DNA from: Daldinia sp. FL1419
Taxonomy: Eukaryota; Ascomycota; Sordariomycetes; Xylariales; Hypoxylaceae
Direction of reading: 5' to 3'
Assembly (NCBI GenBank): GCA_025201765.1
Contig: MU623359.1
Coordinates: 186,001 to 250,000 of the forward strand
Length of the DNA stretch: 64,000 nt
Within the stretch, counting starts at the first letter, position 1, and every line of letters starts with the position of its first letter. Under the pieces are notes generated by a model. It worked only from the letters and a program-made list of their open reading frames with translations, made no database searches and had not been told where the DNA came from. The position numbers were made by a program, and so were the translations under genes. Of the stretch, positions 1-13,468 are shown piece by piece.

Positions 1-3000
1 ATAATCAAGACCAACAAATATTTAGCAGAATTACCAAATGTTTGAAGGTTGAGCATCGTTAGTTCAGCAGAGTTACTATTATGGCAAACCTATCAGTTCC
101 AGAGACCAACAACAACTTAATCAATTCGTTAAATATATAATAAGTACTAAATAACATCACCCATTTGAAACTGGAACATTATTAAATTAATATTTAATTA
201 TTATTATAAATAATTAATTAGCTACCAATATTTAAATATACCTAATCAGCTAATTTAGAATAGTAGGATTACAATTTAGAGATTTGGGGAGTTAGGATTT
301 TTGAATTAAGATTTAAGGTTAGAATTATTATTTTTTTTTGATTTAATTTTATATGGTTTTATAATTAGTTTTTTAGGTTATTTTTCCAGTTCTTTTATTG
401 AGATTAACTTGTTAAAAACTTAATATTGTTAACTTTAAGGAGTTCTAAACTAATATAAAACGATTAGGTTATAAATATTACCTTGTAGAAACCTTATCTC
501 CTCTTTAAAACTAGATTTTCCGAGGTTCCACAATTCTTTTAAATATAAATAAGCCTTCAAAAGTTATCTTTCTTATTTGATTATTAAAGATTCATTAAAT
601 TATATAACTTAATTTCTTTATAAAATCTTCATATAAAAATATATAATTTTTAATTTCCTTTTTAAAAATATCTTTTTATAATATATTATTATTAATAAAT
701 AATTACCTTTATTAATTTTTTTATTTAATTAGTTTATTTCCCTCTTTAAAATATAAATACTTTATATCCTCTAGCTCATATAACCTCTAGCTTAATATGG
801 GTTAGTTGAAGTATAGGGCATATCCTGCAGGAGCTATTAGAGCTCCTATTCAATATATTTTTATCTATTTACACCTGTAATTATGATTTGATTAGTACTA
901 AAATTTATCACCATTTAGTTCCAATGTAATCAACCCTTTTTTAATAAAATATTATATAATTTATCTAATTTAATAATATAAATTTTAAAAATTGATAAAA
1001 TATTTCTTATCATAAATGGGAAAATAATATAATAGTATATTAATATTGTTAAATTATTAACCATTTTTAGTTTATACTTTTTTTTTATTGGTTAAAATTT
1101 TAATTTACTCTTTCTTATAAAAGTTAGATTAATTAATTCTAATAGTAATCTATAATTGATTATATATTTTTTAATAAATTTACCTTTTATTTTATTATTT
1201 ATATATTTTATGTAAGTAAATTTATTATTTATTTGTATTTTATTTTTAAATATTATTTGGGTTATAGTTTCTTTTAGTTTTATTGAAGTTAAGTGTAGTT
1301 TATATTGTTTTGTTTTATTTTGTTTTAATATTAATAATTTTTTTTTTTTTTAGTATGTGGATATTTCTATTTATTAAGTTAATTTTATTTGTATATATGG
1401 GTTATAATTTAAAAATTGACTTTAATTGATTTTTGGGAATGGTGTTATTTGTAATAGTAAAAATAAATTTAGTTAATCTTATTTTTGACCTTTATATATT
1501 TAAATGGGTATAATATTTTCCTATTTTTTTTAATATTATTAGTTTTTTTTTGTTGTAAGTGTAGTTTTATTTTTTTTAAATGTTAAGTTAATTTTTTTTT
1601 AATGGGAAAATTTATATTTGTTATTTTACGTGGATAAGGGGATCCTAATTTTTATATTTTTTTATTTTTTTAAGATAGATTTGGAAGAAATTTTATATAT
1701 ATATTTTTAATATTTACCATTGGAATTGATATTCCTTTATTATTTATCTTTATGATTTAAATTCCATTTTTATTTGATATTTTTTTCTTCTTTATTACTA
1801 TTATAAATGGGTAAAATTTAAAATAATATTTATTTATAAATATATAATTATTAAATTTATTTAATATTATTATTTTATTTATGTTTTTTAATAAGATTTG
1901 ATTAGTTTGTGATAGGATTGTACACTTGTTATTGGAATTTAAGTTGGCCTTTGGTAAATTAAATTTTAAATTTGTTGGGAATGGTTTACCTTGTTTTATA
2001 AATTTTTTAATTTTATTTATTTTATTATTTAATTTTTGTTTCTTTATATATTTGGGTAATTTATAACCTTTAATTCTATAATTAAAATATATATATAATT
2101 ATTTTGGGTTATATTGTTTAATATTATTATTTAATTTGTTTGAATTAACCTTAATATATCTTAAATTCATATTAAAATAAAAATATCTTTTGTTAGATTG
2201 GTTTATTTAATTGTTAATATTAATTATTATTAATTAGGGATATTATCTATAAATAAAGGGATAAGTAGGATATATTAGAGTTATTAAAATTATTAAAACT
2301 ATTATAACTCCTTTAAGAATATATTTGGGCAATAATGGGAAATAATTATCTAATAGTATTTGTTGCTTTTCTTCCAGGAAAATCTTATAAGTTTTTCCAA
2401 GCTTTATTAATGTTTCTTTTATTATTATTATATTAATCTTCTATGGTCCAATTTCTATTTTTTTTAAAAAAATCCCCTTTTTTTACTAAGTTAAATTATG
2501 TATTGTATAATTACAATTTATATATTATTAAATATACATATTATATTAAATTTATTAAATTTATTAGTTTTATTTATTGTATATAAATAATTTATTATTT
2601 TTTCTTAAATTTATTTATTTAATATATTTTTATTCAAATATATTTTAATATATATTCAATCTCACAGAATTTAATTTTATTCATTATTAATTTAATTAAT
2701 TAATTTTGTAATTTATTAAACATATATTATCAATATTTTACCTAATTATTATTTAAATTTCTAAATTTTTACTATAATCTGGATATTGTCCAAATTTGTT
2801 TATTATAGAAATTAATATTGAAAAGCTTTTTGTAACTATTCTTAATCTACCTACTTATTTATTATTATATTATAATATTATTTTTTTAAATTTTTTTTAA
2901 AATTATTTTTAAATAATAATTTCATAAAATTTATTATTACTTTTTTAATAATATTTTAATTAGTTACTTATTGGGTAATAATTATTATATTATTTAAGTA

Positions 3001-3960
3001 ATTTTAGGGATTATTTTTAAGTAACCCTTTAAAATTAATATAACCTCCAACATTCAATATTATGATTAATATTAGGACTTAAATAATTGATATAAATTCT
3101 GGATTTAATATAAAATTTGGATTTAATATAAAATTTGGGATTGATATAGGTTTAAGGTTAAAAATCAATATAAGGGCAGGATTTAATATAAAATTGGGAT
3201 TTAATATAAAATTATAATTTAAAATTAATTTTAATTTGATAGATTTTTTTAATATAATATTAATAATATTAATAATCTTTGGAATTAATTTACTTTCAAT
3301 TTTTTTTAAAATATTTTTAAAATGATTTAAGTTAGATAAATTCTATCTGCCACACTTATACTTATATAAACTAAATGATTTTTCTGTTATTAAATTGTTA
3401 TCCAATTTTAACTAAAATAATTATAATTTCAATTAAGGTAAAATTATTTGAATTTCTTTTATAATTTAATTAATTATTTTTAATCCTTATTTAATAATAA
3501 ATTAAATAATTAATATATATATTTATAAAAAATTAGGTATAAATAATTTATTAAAAATAGAAATAAATAATATTTATAAAATTATAATTATATTCCCCAA
3601 ATTTAAAGATTATTTTAATTTTATTCTTTTTAACCCATTATTAACTAATTAATTTCCATTTCTAATAACAGAATTTTTATTATATTTTATCAATTTTCTT
3701 ACTAATTTCATTATTTATTAAATCATATTTAATTTCTCCTCATATCTTATAATAAAAAACATATAAACAATAGGTTTTTATTTAAATTCTGAATAACTCT
3801 CACTAAAATAAATAATTAAAATAAATGGTTATAAATAATTTAATTTATTAAAATTTGTTATAATTAAATAATAATTTATTTTATACCTAAATTATCTGGG
3901 GTTTACCTGGATAATCCAATAGTAACCCAACATTACCTACTTACCTACCTAAGGTAAGCT
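1..3960. repeat. A+T-rich gene-free block, probable RIP-degraded repeat DNA
   Basis: The first 3.9 kb is overwhelmingly A and T, with long runs of TTTAATTATT-like words and very few CG dinucleotides. No open frame of useful length is visible on either strand. Base composition changes abruptly near 3950-3990 to the roughly balanced composition of the rest of the window. In filamentous ascomycetes such blocks usually are old transposons altered by repeat-induced point mutation (C to T changes). I infer that origin. I could not recognise any transposase or reverse transcriptase relic. Confidence 0.75.
3092..3225. repeat. Degenerate tandem repeat in the A+T-rich block
   Basis: The word GGATTTAATATAAAATT recurs at least four times with small variations (for example GGATTTAATATAAAATTTG, then GGGATTTAATATAAAATTA). 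The unit is about 18 bases, with a diverged stretch in the middle. It is the only clearly periodic structure I see in the A+T-rich block. Confidence 0.6.
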
Positions 3961-5483
3961 TCAATATATTAAAAGTCTCGGCTTAGCCTCATCAGCCGCC
4001 TGACGCCAGCGTTATATCGAGCCATATCAGCGAAAGCCGCCCACGGCGCAGGTGAAAAATGTAACCACCAGAATTTGTCTTTTTTCCAGACGCAAATCGG
4101 TAATCCAATGGACGGTCACATCACCAACTTGATGACAATTTTATTTCACTTGAACTTACCTATCCACAAGTAAACATCCTTACCGTAGACTAATGCATTC
4201 TGGTATTATATGTCGTCACACTATGCCGCCCTGATCCCAGAGTAGATCTCGTCAAGCAGTAGTACTATGTATGTATAAGACCGCACATCTACATATAACT
4301 ATAGATAGGTAGGTAGTTACGCTTACATTAGACTATCATGTCCCACGCCTTAACATCGATATTCTCTTCCGCATTCCCTAATTTTTTTTTTCCAAATCTT
4401 CACAGCGCCGCTCACCTTTCGCTCCAGATCTATGTCCTCGTGATTCAACGCCGCACGAATCTAAGTTGGAAAAAAGATCTAACGAATCCCTCCGGATCCT
4501 ACAGCCCCGGCAACATCCAAATCCGGATGTCTATGTATCCCCTCGACATCTATATTTGTGTTTCCTTCACATGCGACAGGATCGCGTACGGACAACGATA
4601 TACCCAAGCAGGTGTCTTACTGTTATAAACGAACACATCATGACCGTACGACCAACAGTGAAAACGTAAGTTGGATATAAGACCATAGTTTATTATCGTG
4701 TGTGAGGTATGCAAGCAGGTACATGAACTCGGCGGCTAAAACAAAGGGGTAGATGCATACGCCACGTTTACCCAAATCTTGCTACTTCTTCATATGCACC
4801 TAGGTAGGTAGTTATATAGTAAGTTGAAACGTCGTATTCTAAAACATACCGTTTACTACGCAGGTAAAAGGTCCGAAAAAAAAGCTGATTCAAGCCGATG
4901 CCAGCATTTTGGATCGGCCGGTTTTACGTTGACATTGCACACCTCGGCTTATAATGGCAAACCCTGATAATCCTATTAAAGGCTTGATAATAGGTAGGTT
5001 ATCATGTAAGCTATTAGCTGCTACTAGTTAAGACAGCGTCTACGGAAATCTTAAGAGTGCATCAGCCTTTCTAGTCCTAGCCGACTATATAGATATTAAT
5101 CGAATTCACGAGAAGGATACGGGGAGGGAAGAAGAGAATCATGCATGCATTAAAACAAATCTGTGATGAATGTTAGGGAGGACTAAAATGTAAAGCCAGA
5201 GTTCCTCCAGATCACTCCAACATATCATGTCTTTCGTAGAACTTCGTCCTCAGCAAGTCATTCTCATTCCACTCCCGAAATCATGTGCTCCAATACTCAT
5301 CGAGGAGTGCACACGAAGCCATAACGACGAATAGACACTGGTAAATGTAGATCGTATTGCCTAGGTAGGAAGGGAAAAAAAAATCCGTATCCCCTCCAGT
5401 ATCACTACCAATAAGTGCCATGCTCACTGCCTCCGATGCCAAGCGTCATTCTTCGACAGCGGAAATTCCCCCTACTCGTCATC
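3961..5483. other. Intergenic, no gene seen
   Basis: This stretch of normal composition lies between the A+T-rich block and the 3' end of the E2 gene. It has only short frames without conserved features. It contains several TAGGTAGGTAG/ACCTACCT-type words (near 3940, 4300 and 4800). The part nearest 5484 should hold the 3' UTR of the E2 gene. Confidence 0.5.
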
Positions 5484-6525
<1,042 letters not shown>

Positions 6526-8041
6526 TTTGTACAGGTGCGTGTTTGGAGATAGATGGTTTTGGTTTTGGTCTTGGTTGTGGTTTGGTCGTCAACGATTATC
6601 TCTACTGGAGATCAACTACTTATTATACTTGCGGTCAGTATGGAATGCGAGAGAAATAGATAGAGGCTACAAAGGATAAGAGTTTGCAAGTGCAAAGGAA
6701 ATGTCTTTATCAATAAGGGGCAAGAAGTAGAAGTAGGTATGCATACCGAAAGGTACAGGTCCGCGTGACCACGGGTTAGTTGAGGATATAAATGAGGTTG
6801 GGATACGGCGTCGTTATTATTATTATCGTCTTTTCGGAATGGATGGGTTTTGTTTGATGGACTGTAGATACGAAAGGGTTGGTAAGGGTTGGTAAGGGTT
6901 GGTAAATGGTAGCGGGGGAAAAAGGAAAGTCAGGCAGGTCCTTTCAGGTGACGGAATGAATGGAAATGGGAATAATTGGGTGTCAGCACAGACCAAGAGG
7001 AACCAGAACCACCCAAAGAGGGACCACTCATGAAGGACGGGTAGGCGCTAATACCGTTTTTTTTTCTCTTTAGTCCAATCAAAGACGTCGGTCTTGCAGT
7101 GGTCTTGCTTGCAACTTCTCTGCTTCTCCAAGAAGATAAGTGGCTGTGAGAAGTGGCGTAGTTTTACGCTGCTTGTGTGCCTACGTGGTGGTACCTGAGT
7201 GTGATATGTAGGTACCTACATTGGATATATGGATGTAGGTACCATGTACTAACTTTACCTGGTTGTACCTACTTCACATCAAGATTAACTATTTAAATCT
7301 GGCAAAGAAAAAGGAATATTGTAATATATATTACAAAATCGGCAACCGAAACCTTGCTCGGACCAAATTGGATATATACCAGTTTTCCCTTCCCTTCAAA
7401 CCCGAAGAAATGGTGCCTTAGGCTTGTCTGGCCGGTCTGGTTACACGGAAGCACACAGGTCCCCCACACCGCCAGTATATTAACCAATGCTAATCCCATT
7501 AAGGCCTGCTAAGACCTGCTAACCGCGCCTGCACTTCCCCTATTTTTGCCTCACCTGTCAGCAATTGTCATACTTGTTGCGCTTCACATTACTCATATTA
7601 AATAACATCATTTTAATTTGCTAACATTTTGGGTTTCATTTTTTGGATAACTTGAATAATATGAACCCAGGTTGATAAATTATATCTTTCTAATTTATTA
7701 TGACATTTACTGTAGTACAAATTTATATCATATCTCTATTTTAACTACTTCGATGGCTTATAATTAGATGGAAACGAGGGTTAAGTATCTTGAATATATT
7801 AGGTACCTTTTAACTTATATCACAGGTATGACAGTAGAAGATATAAATATAATACTTCCTATACAAGTGAAGATTCAGACTTGTCAAGACGAACCAAAAT
7901 ATCTGAACATATAATAGATTAGTTAGAGAACATTAATACCTGATATTTTATTGTGTAACCTAAGGCTTAATATTCACGATTGCTCCATATCGAAATATTT
8001 GTAGATGCCTTATATTTATGAAATGCTAAGTGGTTACATTA
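6526..8041. other. Intergenic: E2 promoter side and GCDH 3' side
   Basis: No gene is supported here. The first few hundred bases upstream of 6525 should hold the 5' UTR and promoter of the E2 gene. A short tandem repeat (GGTAAGGGTT, about three copies) sits at 6877-6906, and TAGGTACC-type words occur at 7200-7262. The part from about 7570 to 8040 is noticeably A+T-richer. Confidence 0.5.
6877..6906 (+). repeat. Tandem GGTAAGGGTT repeat
   Basis: A 10-base unit GGTAAGGGTT is repeated head to tail about three times, about 350 bases upstream of the E2 start codon. It resembles a telomere-like (TTAGGG) word but is too short and degenerate to call one. Confidence 0.55.
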
Positions 8042-9449
8042 TTATACAAATGCCTGGAGTCCGGTTATGGCTCTTCCGAGAATGAGACCTGTGTCATATT
8101 AATAGATGCCCGTTAGTTTAAAGGGGTTTTTATACTTACTGTGGATATCACTCTGCCCTTCATAAGTCTGAGTTACGAATAGGTTGGCTACGTGTCTCCC
8201 GATACCATACTCATCACTAACCGCATTCCCCCCAAATATTTCCTGTAACGCCCTCGCATTTACAAGCGCACGGTCACAGTTCTGTCTTTTTACCATGCTA
8301 ATCATCTCCGGCGTAACCTTTCCTTCATCCTTAAGCCTACCAACTTGTATCGATGCGAGCACACCGTACGCAGCATCCGTCGCAGCGTCTGCCAGTTTCT
8401 TTTGCACCAGCTGATATTTCGCAATAGGATTGCCCTTAAACTGCTTCCGCTCTAGAGCATATTCCCGTGCTCGAGTGATACAATCTTCCAAGGCGCCCAT
8501 GGTGCCCAAGGAGATACCATATCGAGCACTATTTAAACATGTAAATGGGCCAGTCAAGCCCTCAACGTCGGGGAACATGTTTTCTTCCGGCACCGGGCAA
8601 TTATCCATATGAATCATGCCCGTAATGCTAGCCCTAAGTCCGGTTTTATTCTTGATGGCCGGTGTCTCTAGGGTGCCGGGCGGACAATCCTTTCTATCTA
8701 TAAGGAATCCCTTAATCTTGCCGGTCTCTTGTAACTTTGCCCATACCAGAAGAACGTCAGCAATAGGCGAGTTAGTGATCCAAGTTTTAGAGCCACTTAA
8801 AAGTAAATATCCCTTTTTCGTTGGATGCGGTCGCGCGGTCGACTCCATGGATCCTGGATCACTGCCGTGATTGGGTTCTGTGAGCCCAAACGCCCCAAGA
8901 ATTTTACCCTTCGCCATATTGGGCAGATATCTCTCCCTCTGCTCCTTGGTCCCAAACTCGTAGATCCCACCCATAACTAGCGAAGATTGCACCGACATGC
9001 CAGATCGATACCCACTATCGACTCGTTCCACGGCCCGAGTAATCAGACCAGACGCTACGGTTGATACGCCCGCGCAGCCGTAACCATGTAGATTTGCGCC
9101 GAGGAGACCGAGCTCGCCCATCTCGAGCAAGATACTCGGATCATAGTGCTCATCACGATACGCCTCTAAGTAGTACAGTTAGCGAGTAAGCTGTTAATAC
9201 TACGTATAACACATACTAGCGCACGCATTATAACTTACGTAGAACCCGCGGTAGCAGTTTTTCTTGGCAGTAACGCTCTGCGGTTTCTGAGATAGCTAAT
9301 TCCTCCTCGGTGAGTAAGTTTTTACTCGCCAACGGGTCTAACCAATCGAACAAAGACTTGGGTGCCGAAGCGTAACTTCTAAAGGCATGCCATTGTTTTG
9401 TAGATACGGCCAGCGGCCTTGAGATACGGGATACCGCCGGGCGAAACAT
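8042..9449 (-). CDS. GCDH: Glutaryl-CoA dehydrogenase, mitochondrial
   Basis: This flavoenzyme of the acyl-CoA dehydrogenase family oxidatively decarboxylates glutaryl-CoA to crotonyl-CoA in lysine and tryptophan breakdown in the mitochondrial matrix. Exons 9449-9239, 9165-8140 and 8088-8042 give 427 residues (the human protein is 438). The start MFRPAVSRISRPL with following basic and Ser residues fits a mitochondrial presequence. The frame runs further upstream but has no ATG. Family signatures are GAFGLTEPNHGSDPGSM, SGSKTWITNSPIADV, the Arg in GYRSGMSVQSSLV expected to bind the substrate carboxylate, and QTYEG with the catalytic Glu near residue 406. The last 15 residues, LILGRAITGLQAFV, come from a small third exon. 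Without that splice the protein would end in an unrelated tail. Confidence 0.93.
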
Positions 9450-10107
9450 AGCTACACTCTCAATCTGAAGGAGTTGAGACAGGCGCAATGGGAGTTTCTA
9501 CGTGAAGCTACCTAATCCATCCATAACGGACCATGGAGGAGGTGGTTGTGGGGGCCGAACTTGAAAACAGACGAGACCAGACAAAAAATAGTGGAATCGA
9601 TGCCCGCCCCGTTCAGCGGCCTCGGCATTCTTAGAGTGGCGGGAATATTCGGCAGCAACATCGGTTAACGGCGGATGCTTAGGTACCTACATACACTAAC
9701 GATTAAGCTAGTTACAAGTTACAGCCTAAACAAAGCAACAAAGTACATCGAATATGCAGCATTAGGTTATGTAGGTACCTAGGTAGGTACTCTACAAATA
9801 AGGTACATATGCAGGCGATGAACTCTGATATAATGTAGGAAATAAGCAAGAACGACGACGCTTCAGGAGATCAACCTTTCTCTCTTTGAAAGTTTTAGAA
9901 AGGTAAGTACTAAGTACGAATACTGTCTTCATGTAGTGGAAGCGACTAAGCGATATGAACTCAACTTGATTTCATACCTATTTTAGATCCTGATGATGTA
10001 AAATCCTATCAGTAGCCTCACTCATACATCATCGCCTTTAATCTTCTTACCTTTCTTCGTAACCCGATAATCTGATACCTCTAACACCTATATTAATACC
10101 TAGAATC
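9450..10107. promoter_or_regulatory. Divergent intergenic region, GCDH / serine-rich protein
   Basis: These 658 bases separate two gene starts on opposite strands and must hold both promoters. Around 9680-9800 there is a cluster of TAGGTACCTACAT and TACCTAGGTAGGTAC words. I see no individual factor site that I would defend. Confidence 0.4.
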
Positions 10108-12634
10108 ATGCGCTTCGGTTTAACCAAGTGGCGATACATATTTAAAGCCTTCTGGTTTCGTATTCGCCATCGCCTATCATCTCTATCCAAATATATTAGC
10201 ACCTATTTCGTAAAATCGAGTCCCGAACCAGCTCCTGAAGAAGACATGATACACTCGGTATGCAAGCTATAGATTATAGCTATTTACTGCTCACACCAGA
10301 GCAACATCTGCTATCCCCTAACTCAACCGGACATCCCTACCGTAGTCAATGTCACCTTCATAGATGCCACTCTCACAGCTGTAAATCAGCCCCTATCGAA
10401 CAACATCGGAATGAGAATAGTCGAGAACTCGAAGATGGAAACTGGCTCTTCTTTTCCAAGTCGCATACCCTTCAGTTACCTACAGCAATCTCTAGGGCTT
10501 CTTCACGTTGCCAGACGCGTCGGGTCCCCGAAACTTGCAAAGACCGGCCCCTCACTCCAGTTAGCCCGAACTCAGTCGGCTCTGAAGACCTCAATAACCA
10601 ATGGGAAAATAACGCGGACGACGAATTAATCTCAAATTGGCTGTCTGGTGTTTCCTCTAGTTGTCTGAATGGAGGAGTAGAATTGACTGGGCAAAGCGCC
10701 CTAGCTACCTCTTCAGATGCAGTGGATTCGGGGGTAAAAGGTGAAGTAATCTCAAGTCTTGCTTGTCCAACCATTGTGCTACAGCCCCCCAGGCAAAGCC
10801 GGCCGACCGCACAGACCGGGACTGGCCTTGATGGTCCACTAAGTTCGGACAGCGACAAGCTTTCAAAGATGCTCCGGGATGGACTTAACGAATTGAAAGA
10901 ATCAAGCCGAAGTGTAGAGCCGTCTGGTGGTTCCCAGAAACTCAAGTCCGATACGTCGGGGTCTATAGACTGGGATATAAACTAGGAGAAAAGGAAGCCC
11001 CGTCGAAAGCATGATGTATCAGAAATGTCAAATCCTGGATTTTTCTATCGTACGCATCCAACGGACCCTTCAGTTGGTAATTGCAACGATGGGGATAGTA
11101 ACGGTAGCAGTGCTAATGGGGATATTTTCGAAGAAGAGTCGTGCTTATACCGATTGCAAAAGCACGATATCCAATTCCATGTTATTCAAAGACATGCACT
11201 CAACTCATGTCCGGAGCTTCGTCGACGATTGGATGATTTCGAGAGGTCACCGCCGCAGCTAAAGGTAATGTTTCTGCTCAGCCGAATTTACCTTCTGATC
11301 AGATAGGTTAATCCTTTATTTAGATTCGAGATATCCAATCGCGAATTAGTTGTTTGCGCCCTACTGTCAACAGGAGTCGATATCGACATCATTTACGTGT
11401 CCGTAATATGATTGCAAACCAATTCCGATCCATTGGCAGAAGATTTCGACGCTCAAACTCTTCAGCATTTTCTATTCGATCCGAGTTTCCAGGTCCCCTG
11501 CATAGCAAAGAGCGACGGCTCTTGGCTCGTGACTCTGTAGATATTTGGCCGTCATCTAGCCCAGAAAGCCCACTTTTCAATACCCCTGAGTCAAATACTA
11601 TTAACGTCAAGCGTAGCCAAGATATTGGCCGCTACATTGACCCATTAGCCATGGCTAGTATGATAATTGCTACAGCGGAACTTGACCGGCTGTCGTCCGA
11701 ATCATCAAGTGGCCGTTCGGGAAATTCTCCCGTTTCGCGTACACCCTTACAGAGCGGTTTTGCAGTCCCCGATACACCACCCAATGCGCCCCCGTCATCA
11801 GGTACACAATCCAGTATTTCGAACCTAGTGTCTAGACCATCACAGCGGCGCGCGCAACGGCGAAGGGGGCAACGAAGTCGACTGTCGGAAGTGACAACGC
11901 CAGATGATGTTGCATCGCCTGCTGAGTCTACAGAAGAGTTGAATGAAGGCCTCCTACTCTCAGTTACTCATATCGGAACGCTGCCTGAATGTTCAAGTGT
12001 ATCCAATCCAGAAAGCGGGGACAGTCTATATCCTAAGCCATTAGCAATTGGCCGCAGTGGCCAAGAAATTGATACACACGTTGGTGATGCCGTAAAACGT
12101 GGGCAGGACTTTCAAAGATCTGAATTGCCCGAGCCTGTTCCCCCAGCAGACTTACGAGACACACTCGTCAATTCTTCGTGGCTTTCGAATGGTTTGGACG
12201 AAAATATAGCGCAGATGATTCCGGCCCGTGTCTCGTCCATCTGCGGAATGCCCAAGACTAGCGATGAGCCGTCGCTGACAATTTCGTCACCTGGGCCTGA
12301 ATACACTTCTCTAATACCGGCTACATCCTGTGACCTAAAGACACCAGCAACCCCACGGGAAACAAAGAATGTTCGTGCAAGCACTAGCGCTAGTTTGAGT
12401 TGGTTTCCTAGTCATAAGGTGGCAACAAACAAGTCTGGGGAAGCAATAAGATCTCATTCCTGTCACCCAGATACCTGGTCGGAATCACAGGGCGAACCTG
12501 GGAATTCGGACCCTTTCTGTCCAGTTGAATGCCTCGAAACTAGACGGAGTAGCTACGATAGTTTTCCACGTTCACTGAGCCTTGAGAAACGGGAAGAGGA
12601 TAAAACTGCGCGAAGCCCAGAGGCGGAAGAATGA
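10108..12634 (+). CDS. Serine-rich protein of unknown function
   Basis: I do not recognise this protein. The best model joins 10108-10257, 10300-10380, 10461-10913, 10986-11264 and 11324-12634 to give 757 residues in one frame throughout. The N-terminus (MRFGLTKWRYIFKAFWFRI) is basic and aromatic and could be a short membrane-associating helix. A central segment (LQKHDIQFHVIQRHALN) looks folded and is followed by an Arg-rich stretch (RSIGRRFRRS). The last 400 residues are low complexity, rich in Ser, Pro, Glu and Thr, with another basic cluster (RRAQRRRGQRSR) near the middle. This suggests a largely disordered, possibly phosphorylated protein. The third intron (donor GTAGAG, acceptor AACTAG) is chosen because the frame otherwise meets a TAG at 10983 and then resumes in the same frame. 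Gene existence is likely; exon edges before 11000 are uncertain. Confidence 0.55.
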
Positions 12635-13468
12635 TACATGACGTTAATTGAATGGAGTCATAGATGAGTTGTGATAGGTTGCAATGCAATACCAGGGCAA
12701 CGCAAGACGTTAGTATCAGTGCATAGAAAGACAGGAGTTAAGGGCCGGTTTGGATTGGTGGTGCGGTGTCACTTTGAGTTTGAGGATAATTACTGGCTTG
12801 GGGCGTTTAGTATTTAGAATAGAATAAATCGATATGGATTGAATTCCTAGTTAACACTTTAAAGCGAATAGTATTATCCTGGGAGAAGTCGTTTGAATAT
12901 CGAGTTTCATATTAGAGCAACTCATTCATAAATCTTAGAGGTATTCATCGTCTTGGGGCAACTTTTCGTTAATTCAAATGCCGAAATATTTTATTTCCAA
13001 ATAGCCCTGTAAGAATAAATGAAATAAAAAAATTTGCATTCCTTAGCTCGCCCTAATAAATCAAGTAATTTCATAATTTGAGGATCTCATTACTACCGTA
13101 AAAGCCGTCCAATAACCTTGGTGTCATGAGCTAAAGGAAGGCCGGAGCCCGCCTATAACCGACGGTCTCGTCTACCTGCGTAGGATCTAGGTTAGTAGTC
13201 AGTGGAAAACCTACAAGCATTGTACAAATTCATTCGCTTTATATAATTCCGCCGGAATACTGCTGTTGTAGTGCTGCCTGACCTGATACCTGGGTCGTAA
13301 TTATTAAGTAACTACCTACTTAGATATCGATGAGAAGCAATGTGACGGGGGAAAAAAAGGAGATAAATACCTACTTGGGACGAAGACCGCCTCTTTTCTC
13401 CCCTCCGTCTGTTGCCTTGTCGTTCTCCTTTTTTGTGCATTTTATTCTATTTCCAAGAATCGCTTACC
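12635..13468. other. Intergenic, 3' UTR and adenylosuccinate synthetase promoter
   Basis: No gene is supported. The first part is presumably the 3' end of the serine-rich gene. The last few hundred bases, with a pyrimidine-rich stretch at 13380-13455, should carry the promoter and 5' UTR of the next gene. Confidence 0.45.

Noticed and set aside
8184..8870. Plus-strand frames of 60-84 codons opposite the glutaryl-CoA dehydrogenase gene
   Set aside because: They are shadows of the well-conserved coding frame on the minus strand.
9450..9488. Upstream extension of the glutaryl-CoA dehydrogenase frame
   Set aside because: It would start with TTG; the first ATG is at 9449 and gives a good mitochondrial presequence.
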